From: Clostridiales bacterium
GTDB lineage: Bacteria > Bacillota > Clostridia > Lachnospirales > Lachnospiraceae
Direction: 5' to 3'
DNA: 64,000 nucleotides
NCBI GenBank assembly: GCA_029010495.1
Contig: JAQXKO010000011.1
Span: 55,880 to 119,879 of the forward strand
Shown here: positions 17,492-26,315 of the stretch, piece after piece
Position numbering within the stretch: position 1 is the stretch's first letter
Layout: the number at the start of each line of letters is the position of its first letter
The notes under the pieces: generated by a model
What the model saw: the letters and a program-made list of their open reading frames with translations, nothing else
Told to the model about the DNA's origin: nothing
The model's database searches: none
Program-made: the position numbers and the translations under genes

Positions 17492-17520
17492 ATTATATAT
17501 GTATTCGCAAATAAATGCAA
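17492..17520 (-). promoter_or_regulatory. Promoter of azlCD
   Basis: On the minus strand TTGCAT (17515-17520), 17-nt spacer, perfect TATAAT (17492-17497). A leader of about 90 nt follows and includes a TCCGGAGGAC patch but no riboswitch I recognise. Confidence 0.65.
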
Positions 17521-17636
17521 ATAATTTTGCACGGTCCGGAACCTCAAAATTATACATATGTTTCAATGCCTGTAATTATATCTGACAATTTGTGCTTCAA
17601 TTTATTAATGTTTTATTATTACATGCATTTATAATA

Positions 17637-17665
17637 TTGATTTTATGTTTTATTTGAAGTATAAT
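17637..17665 (+). promoter_or_regulatory. Promoter of the BFD-like gene
   Basis: TTGATT (17637-17642), 17-nt spacer, perfect TATAAT (17660-17665), 37 nt before the ATG. Confidence 0.7.
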
Positions 17666-17702
17666 ATCTTCAATTAGTTACATACCCTAAGGAGGAATTA
17701 TT

Positions 17703-17909
17703 ATGGAAAATTATGAAATCTGCCATTGCATGGGAGTAACATATGGTGATATAGAGGCTGCTATGCATGAAACAAACCAGTTTGGCGAGGTTCTTGACAC
17801 ATTCAAGCATGTACAGGAGGCAACATCCTGCTCAACAGGCTGCGGCGGCTGCTACAACGATGTACTCAAGGTTATATCCGATATCATGCATGGATACGGC
17901 GCACAATAA
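17703..17909 (+). CDS. BFD-like [2Fe-2S]-binding protein
   Basis: 68-aa protein built around four cysteines in the bacterioferritin-associated ferredoxin (BFD/Fer2_BFD) order: CHC near the N-terminus (Cys7, Cys9), then SCSTGCGGC in the second half. The pattern predicts a helix-turn-helix [2Fe-2S] domain. Stand-alone copies act in iron release or as electron carriers; similar domains occur in NAD(P)H-dependent oxidoreductases. Start ATG 17703 follows AAGGAGG. It has its own promoter and terminator, so it is monocistronic. No partner gene is adjacent. Confidence 0.85.
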   Translation: MENYEICHCMGVTYGDIEAAMHETNQFGEVLDTFKHVQEATSCSTGCGGCYNDVLKVISDIMHGYGAQ

Positions 17910-17931
17910 ATCATAATTTATTTGTAAAATT

Positions 17932-17965
17932 AAAGGAGCTGTATATTATTACAGCTCCTTTTTAA
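17932..17965 (+). terminator. Terminator after the BFD-like gene
   Basis: AAAGGAGCTGTA (17932-17943) pairs with TACAGCTCCTTT (17950-17961), followed by T residues; it may also stop the convergent recR transcript. Confidence 0.85.
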
Positions 17966-17993
17966 TATATTAAATTAATAATACACAGCTTTT

Positions 17994-18590
17994 TTACAAT
18001 GTTACCCTTCCCTCAAAAGCTCTGAGCAGGGTAATCTCGTCAATATATTCCAAATCACCGCCAACCGGTACACCGCTTGCTATTCTTGTGACAAGAATAC
18101 CCGTAGGCTTTACAAGCTTTGAAATATACATCGCCGTTGCCTCTCCTTCAAGACTTGAATTGGTCGCTATGATAAGTTCCTTTACATCTCCCTGAAGTCT
18201 GATAATGAGTTCCTTAAGCTTTATATCCTCAGGACCTATCCCCAACATGGGCGACATGGCTCCGTGCAGCACATGATATACTCCGTTATATTTGCCTGTC
18301 TTTTCATAGGCAGCCATATCTCTTGGGTTTTCCACTACCATTATCTGGGTCTTATCCCTCTTTTCGTTACGACATACCGGACAAAGCTCTGAATCCGTAA
18401 GATTAAAGCAGCATTTACAATAGCGCACATTCTCCCTGGCATCAGTTATGGAATCTGTTAAGATTTTTACCTGATCCTTCGGCATGTTGATTATGTGATA
18501 AGCAAGTCTTGTTGCCGACTTCGGACCTATGCCCGGAAGTCTTGACAGCTCCTCTGCCATTTTTCCTATATAATCAGAATAATAGTTCAC
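17994..18590 (-). CDS. recR: Recombination protein RecR
   Basis: 198-aa DNA repair protein that works with RecF and RecO to load RecA at gaps. Seen: N-terminal helix-hairpin-helix region LSRLPGIGPKSATRLAYHI, a four-cysteine zinc finger (CKCCFNLTDSELCPVC), and a Toprim domain (IMVVENPRDMAAYEKTG, ATNSSLEGEATAMYI). The start is GTG at 18590 with GGAGGAG upstream. Order dnaX-ybaB-recR is the classical Firmicutes arrangement. Confidence 0.97.
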   Translation of the reverse strand: MNYYSDYIGKMAEELSRLPGIGPKSATRLAYHIINMPKDQVKILTDSITDARENVRYCKCCFNLTDSELCPVCRNEKRDKTQIMVVENPRDMAAYEKTGKYNGVYHVLHGAMSPMLGIGPEDIKLKELIIRLQGDVKELIIATNSSLEGEATAMYISKLVKPTGILVTRIASGVPVGGDLEYIDEITLLRAFEGRVTL

Positions 18591-18606
18591 GCAGCTCCTC
18601 CACTAA

Positions 18607-18945
18607 TTAGAACGGAAAACCTGACAATCCGCCTGCAAGTGAACCCATTACCTGCTGCTGTTCCTCTTCCATTGCCTTAAATGCCTCGTTTACTGCAGCA
18701 ATGATAAGGTCCTGAAGCATTTCGATATCATCAGGATCTACTACCTCAGGTGAAATTGTTACTGCCGTAAGCTCCTTGCTGCCGTTAACCTTTACCGTTA
18801 CCGCACCGCCGCCTGCCGTTGCAGTCCATTCCTTGGCTGCAAGCTCAGCCTGCTTCTCCTCCATCTGTCTCTGCATTCTCTGTGCCTGCTTCATAAGATT
18901 ATTCATATTGCCGGGCATCTGACCGAATCCGCCTCTTTTTGCCAT
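18607..18945 (-). CDS. YbaB/EbfC nucleoid-associated protein
   Basis: 112-aa DNA-binding protein of the YbaB/EbfC (YaaK) family, which forms a tweezer-like dimer. The N-terminus is Gly/Met/Gln-rich ([20 protein letters not shown]), followed by a helix with repeated [12 protein letters not shown], the central strand block [29 protein letters not shown], and the C-terminal FPF. Start set at ATG 18945 after TTGGAGGATATT. It lies between dnaX and recR. Confidence 0.95.
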   Translation of the reverse strand: MAKRGGFGQMPGNMNNLMKQAQRMQRQMEEKQAELAAKEWTATAGGGAVTVKVNGSKELTAVTISPEVVDPDDIEMLQDLIIAAVNEAFKAMEEEQQQVMGSLAGGLSGFPF

Positions 18946-19009
18946 AATATCCTCCAAATTAATATAAATATATTTTATTATAGCACAACTTATAAAAGCT
19001 GGCTATAAA

Positions 19010-20605
19010 TTATTCACTTACAATTTCAATTCCTTTAAAATTTTTATTCTGAAGAAAGGTATCAAGGCTGATATGCTTTTTATTGACCTTCTTAACCTCC
19101 TCCGTATCGAGCTTTGGGTAGGATGGATATGTTACCTCAATGCTTTTTCCGGCAAAGCCGTTTATTGCCTTTTCTATTTCATTTCTGAAAAAGTCATCGG
19201 AAATATATTCTGCATCCTGTGCATTTGCAAGCAGCAGCAAAAGCTTTCCGTCAGGTGTAATGCTTGGTCTTGCGCCTGCAAGTATGCATTTTACCGAGCC
19301 TGCCGCAGCATTCTGTACCCCGTTCCAGTTCTGAACAAGTTTCTCAATATCCTCAGGAAGCGCCTCAGGTATATACTCATATTCAGCCTGTTCGCTGTCA
19401 GCTGCTTCAGCTTCATTCTTTTCCGTCGAAGGTGTATAGCCGTTTTCCATAAGGCTTGTAAGTTTTGCCTCAAGTTTTCTGATTCTGTCCGTTAATGCAT
19501 CCGTATCCACATCCATCTGAGGCTTTGCCATACGTATCAGCTCAGTCTCCACCAAAACACGCTTTCCGGACGCATACCTTAACCTGTTTGACAACTCAGA
19601 CAGGATATTAATATATCTCATAAGCTCCTGTGTCTCAAATACCTTTGCCTCGTGCATAAGCATATTCATCTGCTCACCTGACACCTCTAAAAGCTGTCCG
19701 ATGTTTCCGCCCTCTCCTGCCAGAAGAAGATTTCTGATATACCATGTAAAATCAATTACAAGTCTTGTGAGGTCGCGTCCCGCAAGAACCTGTTCCTCCA
19801 CAAGACGCATAATGCAGTCAACCCTGCTCTCCTTTATGTAACGAAGCAATACCGCAAAGGTTTCAACATCAGATGTGCCGAGAAGCTCTATTATCTTATC
19901 GTATGTAAGTCTGTCGTCAAAGTAAAATGCCAGGCATCTTTCAAGAAGACTCAGCGCATCTCGAAGCGAGCCCTCTCCGCATTTTGCAATATATCTGAGT
20001 GCATCTTCTTCTGCCTCAATCCCATCCTTATCACAAAGCTCCCTGAGTCTTGATGCGATGGTATCTATACTGATACGCTTAAAATCATAACGCTGGCATC
20101 TTGACAGAATTGTTATGGGAATTTTGTGCGCTTCGGTAGTTGCCAGCACAAAAACAGCATAGGCAGGCGGCTCCTCCAGTGTTTTTAAAAGTGCATTGAA
20201 GGCTCCGATTGAAAGCATATGCACCTCGTCGATTATATAAACCCTGTACCTTGCATCTGTCGGCGAATACTTTACCTCCTCAACTATCTGCCTGATACTG
20301 TCCACACCATTATTTGACGCAGCATCAATCTCTGCAACGGAAAGATTTGTTCCCTCAAGAATTGATTTGCAGGTCTGACACCGGTTGCAGGGATTACCGT
20401 TTTCAGGATTTTCACAGTTTATGGCTCTTGAAAAAACCTTTGCCACACTTGTCTTACCGGTACCTCTTGTACCGCAGAAAAGGTAGGCATGACCGATTCT
20501 GCCTGTCTTAACCTGATTGGAAAGCGTCCTTACAATCGGGTCCTGACCCTTTACATCAGAAAAGTCTGTCGGTCTGTGTTTTCTGTATAATGCCTGATAC
20601 GCCAT
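19010..20605 (-). CDS. dnaX: DNA polymerase III subunits gamma and tau
   Basis: 531-aa clamp-loader subunit. AAA+ domain: Walker A FCGTRGTGKTS, a four-cysteine zinc module (CENPENGNPCNRCQTC), Walker B IIDEVHMLS, the sensor-1 region ATTEAHKIP and the SRCQRYDFKRI block. A helical collar and a variable, acidic tau-like C-terminus follow. The ATG is preceded by GGAAGGAGAG. First gene of dnaX-ybaB-recR. In Bacillus the SRP RNA gene lies upstream of dnaX; here only 17 nt separate dnaX from the next gene, so no RNA fits. Confidence 0.96.
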   Translation of the reverse strand: MAYQALYRKHRPTDFSDVKGQDPIVRTLSNQVKTGRIGHAYLFCGTRGTGKTSVAKVFSRAINCENPENGNPCNRCQTCKSILEGTNLSVAEIDAASNNGVDSIRQIVEEVKYSPTDARYRVYIIDEVHMLSIGAFNALLKTLEEPPAYAVFVLATTEAHKIPITILSRCQRYDFKRISIDTIASRLRELCDKDGIEAEEDALRYIAKCGEGSLRDALSLLERCLAFYFDDRLTYDKIIELLGTSDVETFAVLLRYIKESRVDCIMRLVEEQVLAGRDLTRLVIDFTWYIRNLLLAGEGGNIGQLLEVSGEQMNMLMHEAKVFETQELMRYINILSELSNRLRYASGKRVLVETELIRMAKPQMDVDTDALTDRIRKLEAKLTSLMENGYTPSTEKNEAEAADSEQAEYEYIPEALPEDIEKLVQNWNGVQNAAAGSVKCILAGARPSITPDGKLLLLLANAQDAEYISDDFFRNEIEKAINGFAGKSIEVTYPSYPKLDTEEVKKVNKKHISLDTFLQNKNFKGIEIVSE

Positions 20606-20622
20606 ACTCTCTCCTTCCCGGA

Positions 20623-20898
20623 TTACTCCTCGATAACATGTATTTCCAAATATTCAAAATCAATTTCTTCAATAAAATTGTCAGAGCTGAAGCGGCATTT
20701 ATCAAATCTTTTAAAATCCCTGATATTTAAATCAAGCCATATCGGAGTTGATATATTCCACTCTTCACATGCCGCGGCAAGACCGTTGAGCACCTTGGTC
20801 GTACGCCTGATATCATCTCCGTTTTCATAAACCATATCCTTTATGAGATGATTTTCCTTCCAGATTTTTATCCACATTCTGAACAATTTTTTTACCAT
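20623..20898 (-). CDS. Hypothetical protein downstream of the rhomboid gene
   Basis: 91-aa protein with no signal peptide or membrane segment. It is mixed in charge and ends in an acidic, aromatic segment (DNFIEEIDFEYLEIHVIEE). I recall similar short proteins in Lachnospiraceae next to unrelated genes, but have no function for them. The start is uncertain: ATG 20898 lies 7 nt after the rhomboid stop and suits coupling, while ATG 20877 (MWIKIWKEN) better matches my memory of the family. Confidence 0.55.
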   Translation of the reverse strand: MVKKLFRMWIKIWKENHLIKDMVYENGDDIRRTTKVLNGLAAACEEWNISTPIWLDLNIRDFKRFDKCRFSSDNFIEEIDFEYLEIHVIEE

Positions 20899-20905
20899 CC
20901 AAATA

Positions 20906-22063
20906 TTAATTATATTTTTTTCGCTTCGTTTTGTCTTCAAAAAAAGTGTAAATGACAAGATACACCAGTCCTCCCCCGAGGAATCCCGCTATATGTGCAG
21001 CATTATCGGTCGACTCGCTGGCAAGACCCGAATAAATCATATAAACAGCCATAACAGCCAGTCGGTTAAAGCCGATCATATTAATTTTATCCCTGTTAAG
21101 AACCATGTACATGAGAATACCGCCCACAACCGAATATACTGCGCCGCTTGCGCCTATACTCTGCACATACTCATTAATCCTGTAATGATAAAATACCGAA
21201 CCTATTCCTCCGATTATACCGCCGAGCATGTATATTGCAAAAAATTTCAGGTGACCTGTCATCCTTTCAAGTATTTCACCCGTAGCAAATAATACTATCA
21301 TATTGCCGGCTATATGTCCGATATCCGCATGAAGAAACATTGCCGTGATAAAACGGTAATATTCGTGCTTCTCATATGCCTCCATCCAGGATACCGCGCC
21401 GGCATCAAGCCAGTCTGATATGCCAAGCAAATCTCCGAAGAGATTGATAAGCAGAAGCAGAAATACATTTACGGCAATAAGTCCTACCGTAACGTAAGGA
21501 TAATTACCGTTTACCGTCTTCGGTACCGAAAACCTGCGGCTGCCGGCTGCATTTCCCCTTGAATAATCCTTATGTATTTTGTATTCATACTCAGGACCGG
21601 TATGTACATAAGCCCCTTCGGCTTTCATCTGTCTTGTACGCTCTTCGTTTTCGCGCTGCTGCTCCTCGGCCTTAAGCATGCTTATCATCGCTTCAATATC
21701 TTTTCTGAGACCAAGAAAATCCTCAGGCTGATTTTCATATACCACAACTCTGCCATATGTCTCATCAACTATCCAGTATGCATTTTGGCCGCCAATGCAT
21801 TTTGCATCCTCCAGCCTTCCTGTCAGAAAAAGCGTCAGCAGATTGATACTGCTTTTAGTCGCCTTGTATGCTGCACTTATCTTATCCGTAAATACCGCAT
21901 ACAGATCAGCGTTCAGCATTTCCACGGCCTCTTTTTCAACCACGCATAAAATACAGGCTGATGTCTCGGTCTCAAGACTGTAAACGGACAGCCCCGGATA
22001 GTTTGTCTTTACCTTGAAAAGACCCCTGTCCTCAAGATATTTTTTTAACTTTACCTCTATCAT
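20906..22063 (-). CDS. Rhomboid family intramembrane serine protease with N-terminal cytoplasmic domain
   Basis: 385-aa protein. A soluble N-terminal region of about 185 residues precedes six or so membrane segments. The rhomboid catalytic pair is present: Ser306 in GASG and His357 in AAHIAG, with the HxxxN motif HADIGHIAGN (His250, Asn254). Rhomboids cut transmembrane substrates inside the membrane. The N-terminal half includes a QRENEERTRQ charged helix and may regulate the protease. ATGA overlap with the serine acetyltransferase stop shows translational coupling. Confidence 0.92.
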   Translation of the reverse strand: MIEVKLKKYLEDRGLFKVKTNYPGLSVYSLETETSACILCVVEKEAVEMLNADLYAVFTDKISAAYKATKSSINLLTLFLTGRLEDAKCIGGQNAYWIVDETYGRVVVYENQPEDFLGLRKDIEAMISMLKAEEQQRENEERTRQMKAEGAYVHTGPEYEYKIHKDYSRGNAAGSRRFSVPKTVNGNYPYVTVGLIAVNVFLLLLINLFGDLLGISDWLDAGAVSWMEAYEKHEYYRFITAMFLHADIGHIAGNMIVLFATGEILERMTGHLKFFAIYMLGGIIGGIGSVFYHYRINEYVQSIGASGAVYSVVGGILMYMVLNRDKINMIGFNRLAVMAVYMIYSGLASESTDNAAHIAGFLGGGLVYLVIYTFFEDKTKRKKYN

Positions 22064-22968
22064 TTATTTCCCTTTGACCTGATTTTTAATTTCTGAGCCT
22101 CGACAGTGATTCTTGTATCCCTGTCAACAGATTTTGTTATAAATGCATTGCCTCCCACAACCGAATTTGCTCCGATAACAGTATTGCCTCCGAGTATTGA
22201 TGCACCGGCATATATAGTAACATTATCTTCAATTGTAGGATGTCTTCTTACACCCTTAAGCTTCTGACCGCCCGAGGTTGAAAGACCGCCCAGTGTTACG
22301 CCCTGGTAAATCTTGACATGTTCACCGATTATTGTTGTCTCTCCGATAACGATGCCCGTTCCGTGGTCAATACAAAAATATTTGCCTATTGTTGCTCCCG
22401 GATGAATATCAATACCCGTGCGTGAATGAGCGTATTCAGTCATGATTCTCGGAATAAGCGGTACGGAGAGATTGTAAAGCTCATGAGCCACCCTGTAAAT
22501 CATTATTGCATAAATACCGGGATATGAATATATTATTTCATCATAGCTGTAGGCAGCTGGATCTCCTTCATAGGTTGCATACACATCAGTATTAAGATAT
22601 TCCCTGATGCCCGGAATTTTTACAAGAAAGCATTCAGTTTTTTCCTTTGCGAGCTTCTCCGCTTTCTTCATATCCTCACCGTTTGTAAATGAATAAGCAT
22701 ATATCATCTGGCGCTCGAGATTATATTTGATTTCCTCAATAAGCTCTCCGACATAATATCTGATAAATTCGCTTTTAAGCCTTTTTGTTTCAAAATATCC
22801 CGGAAACAGCAGCTTTTTGACGGAATTGATTATACCCTCGATTACATCCTTGTCAGGCTGTCTGGCACTGTCGATTTTAGATATGTATTCACATTCCCTG
22901 TAGCTTTTCACTATGTTATCCACAAGCTCTGTGACTGTTTGTTCATCAAATTTATTATTATCTGCCAT
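22060..22968 (-). CDS. epsC: Serine O-acetyltransferase
   Basis: 302-aa enzyme that transfers acetyl from acetyl-CoA to serine, the first step of cysteine synthesis. The C-terminal half shows left-handed beta-helix hexapeptide repeats with catalytic-type His/Asp in GIDIHPGATIG and IDHGTGIVIGE, then YQGVTLGGLS, and RRHPTIEDNVTIYAGASILGG. The N-terminal half is helical and of the longer EpsC type. Start ATG 22968 follows CCGGAGG. No O-acetylserine sulfhydrylase is adjacent. It overlaps the rhomboid gene by 4 nt. Confidence 0.93.
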   Translation of the reverse strand: MADNNKFDEQTVTELVDNIVKSYRECEYISKIDSARQPDKDVIEGIINSVKKLLFPGYFETKRLKSEFIRYYVGELIEEIKYNLERQMIYAYSFTNGEDMKKAEKLAKEKTECFLVKIPGIREYLNTDVYATYEGDPAAYSYDEIIYSYPGIYAIMIYRVAHELYNLSVPLIPRIMTEYAHSRTGIDIHPGATIGKYFCIDHGTGIVIGETTIIGEHVKIYQGVTLGGLSTSGGQKLKGVRRHPTIEDNVTIYAGASILGGNTVIGANSVVGGNAFITKSVDRDTRITVEAQKLKIRSKGNK

Positions 22969-22984
22969 ATTTGCCTCCGGTCAA

Positions 22985-25054
22985 TTATTTTATGCCAATA
23001 ACACTCAGTCTGTGAATGGCTCTTGTGCATGAAATGTAAAATGCACCTTTTTCCCTGTTGTTTTCCCTTAAATCATCAATATTGCTCTGTGTGGCGACAA
23101 TTACTGCGTCAAATTCCATTCCCTTAGCAATAAATCGTGACATACAGCAGACTCCCCCGCGGTATCCGGCATTGCCCTCCGTAAGAAATACCATCCTGCC
23201 GGGCAGCTCACGATAAAGCCCGTACGCACTGCCCTCATCATCAAGCAGCACCGCAATATTCTTAAAGCCCTCCTCGAGGTATCTGTCAAGCTGTTTTTCA
23301 ATCTCCTTAACCTGTCCGCCGGCATCATCGCACATTATTACATAAGGCGCCTCTCCGTGCCTTGCAAACGGTACCGATACTGCTTCCTCCAGAAGAAATC
23401 CGTTACAGAAATCATTTATTTCCACGGTCTGTCTGTAGGAGGTGGCGAGTACCCGGAGTTTTCGCTCGGGAAATATTTTCGTGATGGCCGTCAGCACGTC
23501 CTCCTGCTTTGTCAGCACCTGAAAGCGGTCACCGAGAATTGTCATAGAACAACCGAAAAGACATCTCATTGCTGCATACTGGAATACGGAATAATCCTGC
23601 ATTTCATCAATTACAACGTGCTTTATGTCCTTGTAGCTCTTAGCTCCGTAAAGCTTGAGCTGAAGGTAAAATAACACCTGCAAATCCTCATAGCATACTC
23701 TTCCTTCCCCGTCCGAATACTGAGCGGCTCCCGGAAAAGCCTTATCGACTGTCTCAAGAAAATCCTTATAAATCTGAGTCACGTCTGCCACGGCAAAGCG
23801 GCTTATCAGCTGACGCTGAATGTTAAGCTGTATTTTTTCGCAGCGCTCCTTCCCAAAATTGCGCTTTGCTTCAGTCACATATTCATCCATGATAAAATAT
23901 GCGATATTGTAAAATCTTTCATATGCAGGCAGACTTGAAAAATTGCCGTAAAACATTTTCTCAAGTCGCTGCGCCGTAAAGGTTATCTTCTCGTAATGAA
24001 AATCCCTGAATTCAATATTTCTGATAAACACATCATCAATATATGCTTCAAGCGCCTCAAAAAAAGCAATACTTGTTTTTAGGGCAATATTATATGAACG
24101 AAGCGAGTCGGGAGGACCGGACAAAATCACATCTGCCTGCATGGCCTTTGTTTCATGCTCTGACTCAAACAGCATAATCTCATCAACTATATCGTCCCAC
24201 TGCCTGCTCGGTACATTATCCTCGCAAAGCTCGGGCATTATACCCGATACATAATCGCTAAATACCGTGTTGGGTGAAATTACAAATACATTTCCGGTAT
24301 TAAGCGTTTTCTTCCTGTTGTACAGAAGCCACGCAAGACGATGCATTGCAACAACTGTTTTGCCGCTGCCTGCCCTTCCGTCTACCACAAGTATTTTTGA
24401 CGTTGTATCGCGTATTATCTCATTTTGTTCCTTCTGAATTGTTGCGACAACCGGCTTCATACGTCCGGCAGATTCACCTGATAAAGCCTCCAGCAGAAGC
24501 TCATCCGATACTCTTACGTCAGTGTCGCTCATATATACAAGCCTGCCATCCTCTGTTTTATACTGACATTTTTCGAGTATTTCCCCGTTGTGTGTGATAA
24601 TCTCCGTGACGGGTCCCGTAGTATCTGCAATGCTGTAGGAAGCCTCCCCCGGCTCATATTCATAAAACATAGAGCAGATCGGAGCGCGCCAGTCATATAT
24701 CTTAGGCGAGTTGCTTTTGGTTGACCAGAAGCCCGCCGTACCAATATAAACAGGTATTTCCTTTTTCCCCTGAGGCTTAAACAATATCTTTCCGAAGTAA
24801 GGATTTTTTGCAAGAAAGCCCAGATTTCTCTTTTTTGTAAAATCTCCCTCCATCAGCTTAGTATATGAATTGGCGTAGTTCACGTTTTCCGAAAGCTCCA
24901 TTACATCCATTGCGCCGTAATTTTCATTTATGTATGCCTTAAGCTTTTTGAGTGCAAGCTTTTCATCCTCAAGCTCGGAGGATATTTTATCATATTCCTC
25001 CCTGATTTCCTGAAGCACTTCCTCAAAATATGCATATTCCTTTTCCTTATCCAT
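22985..25054 (-). CDS. helD: HelD-type UvrD/Rep-family ATPase
   Basis: 689-aa superfamily 1 helicase-like ATPase. In Firmicutes HelD removes stalled or post-termination RNA polymerase from DNA and assists recycling. Visible: an N-terminal coiled coil (about residues 1-60, rich in Glu/Lys/Leu); Walker A GRAGSGKTVVA with downstream MHRLAWLLY; the Walker B-like VIDEMQDYS; motif III-like GDRFQ; and a C-terminal MSRFIAKGMEFDAVIV region with YISCTRA near the end. B. subtilis HelD is ~774 aa, so this is a slightly short member. Start ATG 25054 follows AGGGAAG. Confidence 0.9.
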   Translation of the reverse strand: MDKEKEYAYFEEVLQEIREEYDKISSELEDEKLALKKLKAYINENYGAMDVMELSENVNYANSYTKLMEGDFTKKRNLGFLAKNPYFGKILFKPQGKKEIPVYIGTAGFWSTKSNSPKIYDWRAPICSMFYEYEPGEASYSIADTTGPVTEIITHNGEILEKCQYKTEDGRLVYMSDTDVRVSDELLLEALSGESAGRMKPVVATIQKEQNEIIRDTTSKILVVDGRAGSGKTVVAMHRLAWLLYNRKKTLNTGNVFVISPNTVFSDYVSGIMPELCEDNVPSRQWDDIVDEIMLFESEHETKAMQADVILSGPPDSLRSYNIALKTSIAFFEALEAYIDDVFIRNIEFRDFHYEKITFTAQRLEKMFYGNFSSLPAYERFYNIAYFIMDEYVTEAKRNFGKERCEKIQLNIQRQLISRFAVADVTQIYKDFLETVDKAFPGAAQYSDGEGRVCYEDLQVLFYLQLKLYGAKSYKDIKHVVIDEMQDYSVFQYAAMRCLFGCSMTILGDRFQVLTKQEDVLTAITKIFPERKLRVLATSYRQTVEINDFCNGFLLEEAVSVPFARHGEAPYVIMCDDAGGQVKEIEKQLDRYLEEGFKNIAVLLDDEGSAYGLYRELPGRMVFLTEGNAGYRGGVCCMSRFIAKGMEFDAVIVATQSNIDDLRENNREKGAFYISCTRAIHRLSVIGIK

Positions 25055-25131
25055 ATTTATTCTTCCCTGATTATGATTATTTTCACATATACGTCAATTA
25101 TCCCGTAAAGCTCACAGGCTCTGATGCCTGA

Positions 25132-26241
25132 CTAAAAAATACCTCTTACAAGCGCATCCGTATCAAGCGTATTGAGATTAAACAGAAATAATATGTCGGT
25201 TGCACCCCATTCGTTCGCTGTTTTGGAAACGCCCCTCTTATAATATCTTGTGTCCAGTACCATTATCTCCTCATAGTGATTAACAAGGAACGGAATAAAG
25301 CAGTTTGCATAGCTGTCCTTAACTACCATAAGCTTTTTTCCGTTATTAACCTTTGAATTGGAAATATTGATTACCGGCCTGTTGCCGTCGAGGAAATAAG
25401 CATACTTATCCTTTGTTTTAAGGTGCTCCTCATTGTAAAGGCTGATGACCTCTCCTCCGGCAGTGACGCTGATTCCCGTCATGTCCGTGTTATAAACCCT
25501 GATAACATCCGGCTTCTGGTTAATTGTAAGCGCCTTTGAGTATACCGTTCCGTAAAAATCATCTGATATTTCCCTGATTTCAAATGATTCCTTCGGCACT
25601 GCCTGCAGTCCTTCCTCAGCGCAATACCTGGTATATGCAATATATGCCGCGTCAGTAGTCCAGTGGTGGTCAGTGCGGTAATACATCTGCTCTTTCAAGC
25701 TGCCGGTCTTTATGGCCCCATATACAGGGATTGTAGTCATATTAACCTTATTATAGTATTCATTAAGCATATCTGTCTGGGTAGTTTTAAAGCTTACATT
25801 TGACGGAAGCTTATCCTTATAAACAGTAACGGCAGTCGGAACAAGCATAAGCTTACAGTCCGCCGATACCCTGCCTGCCACCTTATTAAGCCTTTCGATA
25901 ATATCCCCGGTATTATGCGGCTCCCTGAAAACCTCAATCAGGAAATCATCCTTACACAAATATACACCGTTATATTCCGTTTTGTTTAAAGCCTTCTGGC
26001 TGAGGCCGTAAATTTTCATAAACCCGCTTCTGAATATCACCTGGTCAGTCAGGTAATCGGTAAGCTTTGTCTGATAATCGCCCTGAATAATACTCTTCAC
26101 CGTCGGCTTCTCAAAAGTAGTAAGATAACGATTCTCGTCCTCACTAAACTCCTTATCCTTCGCAACCGCACCAAGCACGGCGCAGGCAGTAAAGAAAAGA
26201 AGCGCAAAGGCCACTAAAATTTTATTGCAAATACTCTTCAT
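25132..26241 (-). CDS. DHHW family protein (AlgX/AlgJ-like, exported)
   Basis: 369-aa protein with an N-terminal hydrophobic segment (about residues 5-24, FALLFFTACAVLG), then an extracytoplasmic SGNH-like domain. The family name motif appears as YRTDHHWT, and a C-terminal Lys-Asp-Ser stretch (VVKDSYANCFIPFL) supplies the acyl-transfer Ser region. Such proteins move acetyl groups, delivered by an MBOAT membrane protein, onto cell-surface polysaccharide. Immediately upstream is the MBOAT gene, a matching pair. Start set at ATG 26241 after AGAGG. Confidence 0.85.
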   Translation of the reverse strand: MKSICNKILVAFALLFFTACAVLGAVAKDKEFSEDENRYLTTFEKPTVKSIIQGDYQTKLTDYLTDQVIFRSGFMKIYGLSQKALNKTEYNGVYLCKDDFLIEVFREPHNTGDIIERLNKVAGRVSADCKLMLVPTAVTVYKDKLPSNVSFKTTQTDMLNEYYNKVNMTTIPVYGAIKTGSLKEQMYYRTDHHWTTDAAYIAYTRYCAEEGLQAVPKESFEIREISDDFYGTVYSKALTINQKPDVIRVYNTDMTGISVTAGGEVISLYNEEHLKTKDKYAYFLDGNRPVINISNSKVNNGKKLMVVKDSYANCFIPFLVNHYEEIMVLDTRYYKRGVSKTANEWGATDILFLFNLNTLDTDALVRGIF

Positions 26242-26315
26242 CTGATAACCTCTGTTCACAATAATGCAGATAACTCCGCGCATGGACCCGGCGCCGTAAA
26301 ATGCGCCCTGTTCAA

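Noticed and set aside
20606..20622. Looked for the SRP RNA gene often found before dnaX
   Set aside because: Only 17 nt lie between dnaX and its upstream neighbour, so there is no room.
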